From positions 930,001 to 994,000 of the forward strand of contig JAPTOF010000024.1 in assembly GCA_028554755.1 (NCBI GenBank): 64,000 bases of DNA, given 5' to 3'. The notes under the pieces were generated by a model. It was not told the DNA's origin, made no database searches, and was given only the letters and a program-made list of their open reading frames with translations. The stretch is from Cordia subcordata. Taxonomy: Eukaryota > Streptophyta > Magnoliopsida > Boraginales > Cordiaceae. Below are positions 10,373-20,142 of this stretch, piece by piece (position 1 is the stretch's first letter; each line of letters starts with the position of its first letter). The position numbers and the translations under genes were made by a program.

Positions 10373-11265
10373 ACAATTGGTGATGCAAAAGGTGTAGACC
10401 CTTCGGTTTGTATGCATAGGATTCATCTAGAAGAAGGTGTGGTACCTTCTCATGAGATGCAAAGACAACTTAATCCACATAGGAGTGAAGTTGTGAGAAA
10501 TGAGGTTATTAAGCTCTTAGATGCAGGTATCATTTATTTTATCTTTGATAGCGAATGAGTTAGTCCTATTCAGGTAGTACCAAAAAAGTCTGGGATCATG
10601 GTGGTAGAGAATAATAAGGGTGAGCTAGTTCTATTCGAATCCCCATAGGTTGGAGAATGTGAATAGACTATAGGAAGCTCAACTCTAGGACTAGAAAAGA
10701 ATCACTTCCCATTACCCTTCCTTGACCAAATTTCAGATAGAGTAGCCGGTCACGGTTATTACTGCTTTTTAGATAGGTAGGATACAATCAAATTCTTGTG
10801 TTTCCATAGGATCAGGAGAAAACTACCTTCATGTGCCCTTACGGTACCTTTACTTACAGGAAAATGTTGTTTGGTCTTTGCAACGCACCTACCACTTTTC
10901 AAAGATGTATGATGGCTATCTTTAGTGATATGATTGAGAAGCACTTAGAGATTTTCATGGATGATTTCCTAGTCTTTGGTGTGAGTTTTAATGAATGCCT
11001 AAGTTACCTATCTTTAGTGCTAGACTGTTGCATTAAGATAGATCTTGTGTTGAGTTGGGAGAAATCACATTTTACGGTGCAAAGAGGAATAGTCTTGGGT
11101 CATGTAGTGTCTTCTGATGGTATCCAAGTTGAGCCAGCCAAGGTAGAGCTTATAGAGAAGTTGTTCGTTCCCAAGACAATTAAGGATGTAAGATCCTTCC
11201 TTGGCCATGCAGGTTTCTATCATAGGTTTATTAAGGACTTTAGCTAGATTGCTCGTCCATTGTCT
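10373..11265 (+). pseudogene. pol: Reverse transcriptase of element H (broken, cut by A)
   Basis: The region starts with CMHRIHLEE and MQRQLNPHRSEVV, the RT N-terminal segment of this family. A frameshifted middle follows. A 138-codon open stretch (10831-11247) then carries CPYGTFTYRKMLFGLCNAP, FQRCMMAIFSDMIEKHLE, the catalytic box FMDDFLVFG (two Asp kept), and RSFLGHAGFYHRFIKDF. A TAG (11245-11247) follows FIKDFS, where J has Gln. The polyprotein is interrupted at 11270 by element A, exactly at the start of the RT-RNase H connection. RT would copy the RNA into cDNA; this copy is non-functional. Confidence 0.9.
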
Positions 11266-11270
11266 AGGCT

Positions 11271-13053
11271 TGATGTGTTTGTTTTGTGTGCTTATCTATT
11301 GCATGTATATACTTTTTTTGAGGTGTTTTGAGCTTCATTTAATGCATTAGTGTAGCATTTAAGTCACAATTGTGCATATTAAGGTTTACATGTTCATAGT
11401 TGAAGTTAAGACGTAAATGCTACACTAATGCACGTTTATCGCTTATTTTAGGTGTGATTTAAGAAGTTAAATGGAGCTTAATTGAGGGTGCTTGAAGTGT
11501 GGAACAAAGCAAAGGGTGTTACAGACATAAAGAAATGAAGAAAAGTGCATTTAGAAGTGGCCGGGTGAAGGAAGAAGCAACCAAGGCGAAACTGAGTGCA
11601 ACATGAGCCAAATTCAGAGCTTGCAACGAAAAAATGTACATGGACAAAATTTTGAAAAAGATGGCTTGGGAGATCCCCATTATGATACAAAGCCATAAAA
11701 AAAGGTGCGCGAATCGTATCTAAAACAAGCAAGATATGATCATTTTACTATCAAGACCGGTTGAGCTTCTATCTAGGCCAGACGACCTAGGCGGTCGACT
11801 GGCCAGATTAGAATTTAGGCCAATTTTGGCCAGATGACTTAGCCCCAAAGCCAGTCAACAGGCTGGGCCCCCGGTTGGATGCAATTTCAACTCTATTTAA
11901 GCCATTTTTTTAGCAACTTTTGAAGGAGAACACTAACCTTTTCTCATACCCACTTGCCAAAACTGAAAATCCACTTAAAACCTACCTCACACACTAAATC
12001 CCACATCAATTCCATCCATAAACAAGGTTAGATTTGAAGATCAAACAAGGATTTGGAGGGTTTTGGAGTAGGATTTGCAAAGAGAAAGCAAGGATAATGA
12101 GAGAGCTCTATATTCTTCTCTTTATTCTTATCTATAATATGTTAGATTAGCTCTAGATTAGGGAGGGTTGCTATTTTTGTAATGGATTAAGGATTTTAAC
12201 ACTTGTTTTGAGATATTGATGGTTGCATATACATGCGTTGTTCTTATATTCTTATGGCTTGGAATTGAACATGTCAAGGTGTTTGATGAAATGCCTCTAT
12301 AAGTTTGCATGTGTAATTTGTGCTTAGATGCTAATAGTAGTGGCCTCACCTTAGCCTTAATCCATGCTAATGGCATGAGCCCCACTTGCAACTACATTTG
12401 TGTTGATTAATTGTGTTATTAATGCCTTTAATATAGTAGGTAATCACCTCTAGCATGAAACATGGCTAAAAGGGTACCACTATCACTTGCTTGATCTAGA
12501 GGATTAATCTCTAGTTTGAAACATAACTAAATGGTTAGACTCCCTATTAGGACATTAATCAACACCTAAGAGACTTAGAAATAGACCCAAAAGCCATCGC
12601 TAGCTAGGACAAACCTATACTTCTAATTGGGCCCAATTAGGAATAGGATTGCACCAATAGTTAGAGATGGTAAGTCTAGTAATCTAAGCCCACAATTAGA
12701 ATAATCAAACCATCAATAACCTCAAAACAAAGTTAAGAACCCAAATCCATTCCAAGGACCAATCACCCCTAAGTTCTCCCAAACCCTTGTAGATCCTCAC
12801 TTTCATAGCTTGTTTATTCCACAATTCCTGTTAGCTAGATTTACTTTCCCTTAGTTTAGGTTTAAATTAGAGCTCCAATCAATCCAAAAACCCAAAAAAG
12901 TATAGGTAGGACCATACGTAGCTAGTGTAAGATGCACTTTTACATTAGAACCGTACTTAGATAACCTCCTCATGGACGCGACCCCGCACTCGCACACGCT
13001 ATAGTACTGCAACCCGTGCACTTGCGAGTAACACTCTTAAAGGTTTATGATCA
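11271..13053 (+). repeat. 5' LTR of element A
   Basis: This is a 1783-bp LTR. The U3 contains a cluster of CGGTCGACTGG-type motifs (about 11757-11880) directly upstream of a TATTTAA box at 11894-11900. The transcribed part contains a perfect 18-bp palindrome (12623-12640) and the CAC stem-loop (12648-12658). The end reads GTTTATGATCA. A minus-strand open stretch inside (12158-12391) recurs in both LTR copies and has no family similarity that I recognise. Confidence 0.92.
12623..12658 (+). other. U5 palindrome and CAC-loop hairpin in LTR A
   Basis: Bases 12623-12640 read CTAATTGGGCCCAATTAG, a perfect palindrome with GGGCCC at its centre. Eight bases later ATTG-CAC-CAAT (12648-12658) forms a short perfect stem with loop CAC. 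In the 3' LTR (about 19218-19254) the right arm has decayed to CCGATTTG while ATTGCACCAAT remains. Confidence 0.6.
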
Positions 13054-13059
13054 AGTTTT

Positions 13060-13077
13060 TGGCGTCATTGCTGGGGA
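13060..13077 (+). promoter_or_regulatory. Primer-binding site of A (tRNA-Asp type)
   Basis: TGGCGTCATTGCTGGGGA lies six bases after the LTR end. It has three differences, all transitions, from the tRNA-Asp complement TGGCGCCGTTGCCGGGGA. A T-rich leader of about 275 bases without a visible gene follows. Confidence 0.87.
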
Positions 13078-13352
13078 GGCGTGGTTGCTAGTTTCTTTGT
13101 TTTTTTGTGTTTTTCATTAGTTATGTGTTGTATATACATTTCCTGTTTGGTTGTCATGTACATATCTATTTTCATTGTTTGTTGCTTTTACTTATTTTGA
13201 TATTACTAGTTTAGATTACTTCTTGTGCTTGTGTTTTCCTTTTGTGTTTTTCTTAGGACTTAGGCGTTTGTGATAGGTAGTTGCTTGTTGAATTGAAGTT
13301 TCAGGGGTTAAAGTGTGGAAGGAGAATTAGGTTATTTTGCATTCTTGAATAG

Positions 13353-14580
13353 ATGGCTAATCCTAATCCCGATCCTCCACCTAAAGCTAAGACATTGAGG
13401 CAATATCTTGAGCTCGACACTTATCAACCTTGCATGCCTATTCAACTACCGACCCTAGGAGATGTGACTTTAAGATTAGGACTGAGACCTTGCAAATGCT
13501 TCTATCATTCTATGGTCGTAATAATAAGAATCCCCATGCGCGTATAGGTGCATTTCTTGAGATATGCTCTAAAATTCATTTTAGGGATGTCTTTTCCGAG
13601 AATGTTAGGCTTAGATTGTTCCCTTTCTCTTTAAAAGATAAAGCAAGGCAATGGTTCAAGTCCTTACCCTATGACTCTATCACTAGCTGGAAAGAGCTTC
13701 AAGTTAAGTTCCTTCATAGATTTTTCCCAATAGCTAGGACAACCACTCTTAGGGCAGAAATCATGACATTTGCACAACAAGAATTAGAGCTCCTTCATGA
13801 GACTTAGGAGAGATTCAATGAGCTTTGTCGCCAATGCCCATATCATGGGAATGCTTTACATGAATTGCTCTAATTTTTCTACTTAGGCTTGACTTCACCT
13901 TATAGGCCAATGGTCAATGATTCGAGTGGTGGGAGGTTCTTAGATTTGACACACGAGGAGGCCTGGTGAAAACTACAGGTTATAGCGGAGGACTCGTTCC
14001 ATAATGCTAATTTTGAGAGAGTAAGCAAGGGAACTAGGAATACCACTCTTCGTAGTGTGTTCAGGGTTGACTCTAATTATGATTTAGCTACTGAGGTAAG
14101 AGGACCCACTAGGAAGTTTGACCAGTTTATGTCTTTAGGAGCTATATCCACTTATAGGCCTACTCATAGTACATCTTTTCCTCATCCTCCTAATCTTGTA
14201 GAGGTGTGTGCTTTGTGCTATGAGTTTAGCCATACCACTATAGCATGCCCTCTCGCCTCATAGTTTCCTGAGTTTATACAAGAACATGTTCTTGCTAATT
14301 AAGGTAGTTCATCCACTCCTTCTCATTTACCTGGACTCGGGTGGTGTGATCATTCCAAGATAGTGCTGTCTCATAACAATACAAATTCTTCTTACTCATT
14401 CTAGAATCATCCTTGTCCGTAACTTCCTAGTCCTTTAGGGTTTTATTAAGCAGTTTCTGAGCCTACGTATCCTAGTTTGTTGCAGTAGTCATTCCAGTTT
14501 ACTCCCATCTGTTTTACTCCACCTGTCCAACCTGTAGCTGACCGTAGGATAGACTTACTCACGAGATGATGCAGGCTCAG
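13353..14580 (+). pseudogene. gag: gag of element A (broken)
   Basis: The start MANPNPDPPPKAKTLRQY at 13353 follows in the position where B and G have a Met after their MLGRRS leader, which A lacks. A single-base shift near 13466 moves the frame. The core then reads MLLSFYGRNNKNPHARI, RLRLFPFSLKDKARQWF and FLHRFFPIARTTTLRAE. At 13805-13807 TAG replaces the Trp of the A-W-E-R motif, as in H. The same frame goes on through stops to an intact zinc knuckle CALCYEFSHTTIAC (CX2CX4HX4C, about 14205-14250). A Gln/Pro-rich tail with many TAG/TAA codons follows. Gag would package element RNA, possibly together with proteins from autonomous relatives. Confidence 0.86.
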
Positions 14581-14585
14581 CAACA

Positions 14586-15700
14586 ATGATAGAGTCCCAA
14601 AAGCAAATGTTTCAGAGTGCGATTAGGGAGTTAAAGAGACAAGTAGGACATCTTGTTGAACAAGTTTGCTATAGAGACCTAGGGAAGCTACCTGTTCATC
14701 CTGAGCTAAGTCTTAGAGATCCGTGTAGCACTTCTTACCCTTCTCTGAGTGATTATGCACAGGCTAAGGCCGTTATGACCTTGAGAAGTGGTAGGGTTAT
14801 TGATAATTAGGTGGGAGAGTCTGTGAGTAGAGTTAGGCTTGAAATAACATGTGTTGATGGAAAGACTAGTATGTCAAAGGAGAATACTAGAGAGTCTAAA
14901 GAGAAAGAGAGAAATAACATTGAGGTGAGCGTTGATCTACCATGTAGAGAAAGGAAACATGTTGTTGAATCTCATGATATTACTCCTAGAGTTCCTTTTC
15001 CCTTAGCATTAGAGATATCCAAGAAAGTTAAGGATGACGAAGAATGGAGGATTTTAGAGCCTCTTAAAGATATTAATGTCACTTTACCTTTAATTGAGGC
15101 TGTTAAAAAGATGCCAACTTATGCCAAATTCTTTGGAGATCTATGCATTAAGAAGAGGCAAACCACCCGCCAACCTAAGAAGGTAAAGCTTACGGAGAGG
15201 ATTAGTAGCATTTGCACTACAGGTGTTCCACCTAAGCTTAGCGATCCTAGAGCTTTTACAATCTCTTGTTCTATTAATGATCATTCGATAGCCCATGCCT
15301 TGCTTGATTTAGGTTCTAGTACCAATCTTTTTCCTTTTTCAGTATATAAACAATTAGGTTTGAGGGCATTGAAGCCCACCAATGTAGTTTTATAATTGGC
15401 CGATAGGAGTGAGAGAAGACCTCAAGGGATAGTTGAAGATGTCACGGTTAAAGTTGGAGAATTTTACTATCCTATGGGTTTCATTGTTCTAGACATGCAT
15501 CTAGGTCATAACACTAGGAATATGACACCTGTCCTTTTAGGGAGACCATTTTTAACCACTGCAAATGCAATGATTCATTGTAGGACAGGGATCATTGAGT
15601 TCACGTTTGGGAATTTGAAGGCAAAGGTTAGAGGTGCTGAGTCTACCACTAAGGATAGAGTGGGTGATGAGGAGAATTATTTCTTCATAGAGTCTATTGC
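14586..15700 (+). pseudogene. pol: Protease region of element A
   Basis: One reading frame runs from here to 16430 with only four internal stops (14808 TAG, 15393 TAA, 15945 TAA, 16143 TGA). It carries AVMTLRSGRVIDN, then SSICTTGVPPKLSDPRAFTI and the active-site motif LLDLGSSTNLFP. After the TAA at 15393, placed exactly where H has Gln before LADRS, it continues with ADRSERRPQGIVEDV, FIVLDM and VLLGRPFLTTANAMIHC. The stop sits inside the protease fold, so a complete enzyme would need read-through. The length and order agree with the Athila protease region. Confidence 0.86.
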
Positions 15701-16430
15701 TTCTAGTGATGATGATTCCCATGATTCTTTCTTATCTTTAGAAGATAGAGTTATGCTTGACATGATCATTGAGAAGTTAAATTTGGAGGCTTGTAGTGAG
15801 ACTCACATAGAGAGCAATGTGCTTTCCTTAGTAGATACTCTTGATTCTCGTGTTGAGGAGTCTTTCGATTCACTCTTAGCCTCGAGTGATATTGGTGAGC
15901 TTGATGAAATTATTACTCTGATTAACTCAGGCATCTCTCTTTCTTAATTGAATACCTTTTTCATTCTCTCATCTATTTTTAGATCTAGTGAGACCATTGT
16001 CACAGATCCTTCCCTAGTTGAGAGTAATTTTGGGCTTTCACCAAGTGTGCTTCTTTCGCTTTCAGAGTCATCATCTGTGCCCATTTTTCCCAATCATATA
16101 AAGGATAATGCTTCATTTTCTCTTTGGATTCCACTAGAGTTTTGATTAGCTACTAGTGAGTTGAGTTTGAGAGAAAAGATTCGAGTGTCTGACCCAGGTA
16201 TAGAAGAGTCTGTTGTTGCATCATTTGTTACATCCTACATTATGAGATGCACATTTTTTGATCCATTTCTTTCATCTGAGAATGCCCAGCATGATCCTGT
16301 GTACACATTATTAAGGCGCAAGTTTAGATCTTCAGGTGTCGGATGCGTGGTATTGATTGCATTTTTCATGTGTTGCATCCATTTTCTTTTTCCTGTGCTA
16401 AATCTGGCAGTACGTGCCCAAGGATTTTAA
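15701..16430 (+). pseudogene. Unassigned 3' part of A frame with a putative membrane segment
   Basis: The protease frame continues without shift into an acidic Ser/Asp/Glu-rich stretch (SSDDDSHDSFLSLEDR, LDTLDSRVEESFDSLLASSD), then, after stops at 15945 and 16143, into a last open part (16161-16430). That part contains LLRRKFR followed by a roughly 25-residue hydrophobic run beginning GVGCVVLIAFFMCC (about 16329-16406), ending shortly after in RAQGF. The pattern of basic residues, a membrane span and a short tail would suit a single-pass anchor. The location, just before the 3' non-coding block, is where some Athila elements carry an env-like frame. I find no sequence match to RT, integrase or a known envelope family, so the function is unknown. 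Confidence 0.55.
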
Positions 16431-17852
16431 GCACCATTGGCCGTAACATTACTACGTGGCTGGGGCCGTAAAATCTAGCGTTACTAGGAGGCACCTTAGA
16501 AATTTTGATAGTCAGAGTTTGATTAATGAGTTCTTTACTTTTGTTTTTTTTAGCACATTTTGTTTTCACTTCTTTTCTTTTCATTTTTGTTTCCCTCTCA
16601 TCCATTGCTTTTTGTACATAAAGCCTTGTCATTTATACTTGCCATATTGAGCCTTTAATGTTATGTTTTTTATTTCCTTTATTGATCTTTTGAGTTGAGT
16701 GGAAATTGGATGCAAAGGAAGCTAATGGATAGAATTATCAAAACATGGCATGCGTAGCTTAATGCTACACAAGGTTATATCTATCCACCCTCTAGTTGTC
16801 CTGTCTTATCACCCCGTTCCACCACCCTTACGTGCTTTGTGATACCTAATTGCTTGTTGTGTCGCCTTATTTTATTTGCTTGAGGAAAAGCAAAGTTTAG
16901 GTTTGAGGGTGAGAGAGTTTGGTTTTATTATTTTATGGTTTGATTTTATGATTTGATTAAGGTAGATGTGCATTATATTCTTAAAAATGGTGAAAATTTT
17001 TCAAATTTTGGTGCATGCAAAGTTGTTAATTTCTTGGTTGATCATTGTATTGGCTATTGTGATTGCCCCAATTGATTGGTGAATATGAGTTGCATTGTGG
17101 GAAATGGAGTGGATTGAAAATCGAGTCTTGGAGGGGATGCCCTTGAAAGTTGTGAAGAGTGAGGACCTTAAAAAATGACCCTTGTAGCCATCCCATAACT
17201 TGGTAGGAAAGAGTGTTGAAAAAGGGTAGTTAAGATGAGTGCCCTTCCTTGATTAGTCCTTTTTGATGTGCTAAAGCCTTTCTTTTTCTTTTCTTTTTGT
17301 GTGAATACAATACAAAGCATGAAAAATCCAAAAAAAAAAATTAAAAAGGCAAAAAGGTGCAAAAATATCAAAAAAATTGTGAAAAAGAGAGAAAGCCAAA
17401 GGCACAAAAAATTTTTGTGAGTAAATGCATAAGTGACACAATGTCAACTTAGCACAAGTTATCCTCTATGTAGATATGTGAATAAGGCTTGTTTTAAGCC
17501 ATTGTGTTTGTATATTCTTTCTCTTCTTGACTTTGAGGCTTTGTGCATGTTGGGGAGGCCATGTTAATTGAAGGGGCACGAAATCTCAACATTCCATGTG
17601 TGTGCGTCAGAATCCTAGATTGGCAGTGATTAGGCTAATTGGGAACTTTCTACAATGTTTGAGGCCCTTTATGAGTAAAGGGAGGATCTAAAAAGACTTG
17701 AGGATCTCTTCACAATAGGAATGCCCCCTTCATGCTTCTTAAACTAACCGTGATAGTGAGTCAATTCCTTAGGCAACCCTTTGTATTGACTTGATAAGTA
17801 AAGTTAGGATTGGGCTTGCTTGGGGACAAATAAGGAGAAGGTTTGGGGGTAT
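16431..17852 (+). other. 3' non-coding block of element A
   Basis: It begins with the post-pol motif ending agcgttactaggaggcacc. An internal hairpin-plus-purine tract follows (GCTTGAGGA at 16878, then gtttaggtttgaggg to 16910). Next come an A-rich tract (17325-17415), a GGCTT-GTTTT-AAGCC hairpin (17486-17500) and the terminal module: GCTTGGGGACAAAT near 17816 and the polypurine tract at 17835-17850, directly before the LTR. The same order recurs in B, H and J. No credible gene is present; the hydrophobic minus-strand frame at 17168-17407 is the mirror of the A-rich tract. Confidence 0.8.
17835..17852 (+). promoter_or_regulatory. Polypurine tract of A
   Basis: GAGAAGGTTTGGGGGTAT immediately precedes the TG of the 3' LTR. 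It is the expected primer for plus-strand DNA synthesis. Confidence 0.85.
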
Positions 17853-19649
17853 TGATGTATTTGTTTTGTGGGTTTATCTATTTCATGTATATACTTGTTT
17901 TGAGGTGTTTTGACCTTCATTTAATGTATTAGTATAGCATTTAGGTCATAATTCTGCATATTAAGGTTTACATGTTCATAGTTGAAGTTAAAACGTAAAT
18001 GCTACACTAATGCACGTTTATCGCTTGTTTTAGGTGTGATTTGAGAAGATAATTGGAGCTTAATTGAGGGTTCTTGAAGTTTGGAACAAAGCAAAGGGTG
18101 TTATAGACACAAAGAAACAAAGAAAAGTGCATTTGGAAGTGGTCGGGCAAAGGAAGAAGTAATCGAGGCGAAACCGAGCGCAACGTGAGCCAAATTTAGA
18201 GCTTGCAACCAAAAAAAGGACATGGACAAATTTTTGACACGTTTTAGGGTACAAAAGATGGCTTATGAGATCCCCCACGATGATACAAAGCCATAGTAAA
18301 AAAGGTGCGCAAATCAGAGCTAAAATGAGCAAGACATGATTATTTTACTATCAAGACCGATTGAGCTTCTATATAGGCCGGACGACCTAGCCAAGACTGG
18401 CCAGATTAGAATCTAGGCCAATTTTGGTCGAACGACTTAGCCCCAAAGACGTTTGACCGGCCGGGCCCTAGGCTAGACACAATTTCAGCTCTATTTAAGC
18501 CATTTTTTAGCAACTTTTAAAGGAGAACACCAACCTTTTCTCACACCCACTTGCCAAAACTCAAAATCCACTTAAAACCTACCTCACACACTAAATCCCA
18601 CATCAATTGTATCCATAAACAAGCTTGGATTTGAAGATCAAACAAGGATTTGGAGGGTTTTGGAGCAAGATTTGCAAAGAGCAAGCAAAGATAATAAGGG
18701 AGCTCTATATTCCTTTCTTTATTCTTATCTATAATATGTTAGATTAGCTCTAGATTAGGGAGGATTGCTATTTTTGTAATGGATTAAGGATTTTAACACT
18801 TGTTTTGAGATATTGATGGTTGTATATACATGTGTTGTTCTTATATTCTTATGGCTTGAAATTGAACATGTCAAGGTGTTTGATGAAATGCCTTTATAAG
18901 TTTGCATGTGTAATTTGTGTGTAGATGCTAATAGTAGTGGCCTCACCTTAGCCTTAATCCATACTAATGGCATGAGCCCCACTTGCAACTACATTTGTGT
19001 TGATTAATTGTGTTATTAATGCCTTTAATATAGTAGGTAATCACCTCTAGCATGAAACATAGCTAAAAGGGCACTACTATCACTTGCTTGACCTAGGGGA
19101 TTAATCTCTAGTTTGAAACATAACTAAATGGTTAGACTTCCTCTGAGGACATTAATCAACACCTAAGAGACTTAGAAATAGACCCAAAAGCCATAGCTAG
19201 CTAGGACAAACCTATACTTCTAATTGGGCCCGATTTGGAACAGGATTGCACCAATAGTTAGAGATGATAAGTCTAGTAATCTAAGGCCACAATTAGAGTA
19301 ATCAAACCATCAATAACCTCAAAACAAAGTTAAGAACCCAAATCCATTCCAAAGGAGTAATCAACCTTAAGTTCTCCTAAACCCTTACAGATCCTCACTT
19401 TCATAGCTTGTTTATACCACAATTCCCGCTAGCTAGATTTATTTTCCCTTAGTTTAGGTTTACATTAGCTCCAATCAATCCAAAAACCCAAAAAAGTATA
19501 GGTACGACCACAAGTAGCTAGTGTAAGACTCTCTTTTATATTAGAACCGTACTTAGATAGCCTCCTCGTGGACACAACCCCGCATTTGCACACTCTATAC
19601 TACCATGACCCGTGTGTTTGTGGGAAACACTCTTAAAGGTTTACGATCA
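17853..19649 (+). repeat. 3' LTR of element A
   Basis: This is a 1797-bp LTR starting TGATGTATTTG and ending TTTACGATCA. It is colinear with 11271-13053. It retains the TATTTAA box near 18493 and a GACC/CGACC motif cluster (about 18354-18475). Differences from the 5' copy are dominated by transitions and small gaps. It is followed by the AGGCT duplication. Confidence 0.92.
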
Positions 19650-19654
19650 AGGCT

Positions 19655-20142
19655 CTTAACGCAAGATATTCCATTTGTGTTTGATAAAGAGTGCACTAGA
19701 GCTTTTGATAGGCTTAAGTCCTTGCTTTCCTCTTCCTCTATCATTCAGTCGCCCGATTACAGTCTTCCTTTTGAGATTATGTGTGATGCATTAGATTTTC
19801 CTATAGGACCTATATTAGAATAGCGTAAGGATAGGTTGCCCTATGTGATTTACTATGCTAGTAAGACTCTAGATAAGGCACAGAAAAATTACACCACTAC
19901 TAAAAAAGAGCTTCTAGCAGTAGTGTTCTCCCTTAATAAGTTTCGATCATACATTCTTGGGTCCAAGGTCATATTTTACACCGATCATGCGACTTTGAGG
20001 TATCTTTTGTCTAAGTGTGAATCTAAACCCTGCTTGACTAGGTGGATGCTCCTTTCGCAGGAATTGGACATAGAGATTAGAGATAAAAAGTGTAGTGAGA
20101 ATTCTATTGTTAATCATTTGTCTCGTCTTATGCATGGGTCCC
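19655..20142 (+). pseudogene. pol: RNase H of element H (between insertions A and B)
   Basis: After the AGGCT duplication the pol frame of H resumes with LLTQDIPFVFDKECTRAFDR, the RT-RNase H connection. It goes on through IMCDALDFPIG, a TAG at 19821-19823, [40 protein letters not shown] and [11 protein letters not shown]. The catalytic acids of this RNase H type are visible as MCDA, KKELLA and YTDH. The domain would remove the RNA strand during reverse transcription. At 20142 the frame is cut by element B; its TSD GTCCC is at 20138-20142. Apart from the one TAG it is fairly well preserved. Confidence 0.9.

Larger units (their letters stand above)
11271..19649 (+). mobile_element. Element A: gag-PR-only Athila-type element nested in H
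   Basis: LTRs at 11271-13053 and 17853-19649 (TGATGTRTTTG to GATCA) are flanked by perfect AGGCT duplications at 11266-11270 and 19650-19654. That gives 8.4 kb inserted in the pol of H in the same orientation. The interior has a tRNA-Asp primer site, gag and protease. It then runs directly into a region without any RT, RNase H or integrase motif, followed by the family's 3' non-coding block. It is therefore a non-autonomous derivative that would need RT and integrase from a relative. The LTR copies are around nine-tenths identical by eye, so it is not a recent insertion. Confidence 0.93.

Noticed and set aside
12158..12391. Minus-strand frame present in both LTRs of A (also 18755-18988) and a plus-strand one in LTR B (20860-21078, 32981-33199)
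   Set aside because: They are conserved only because LTR copies are conserved. The sequences have no recognisable domain.
15948..16430. Calling the 3' part of A an envelope gene
   Set aside because: Only a single hydrophobic segment is visible, with no signal peptide, cleavage site or family match. It is left as unassigned.
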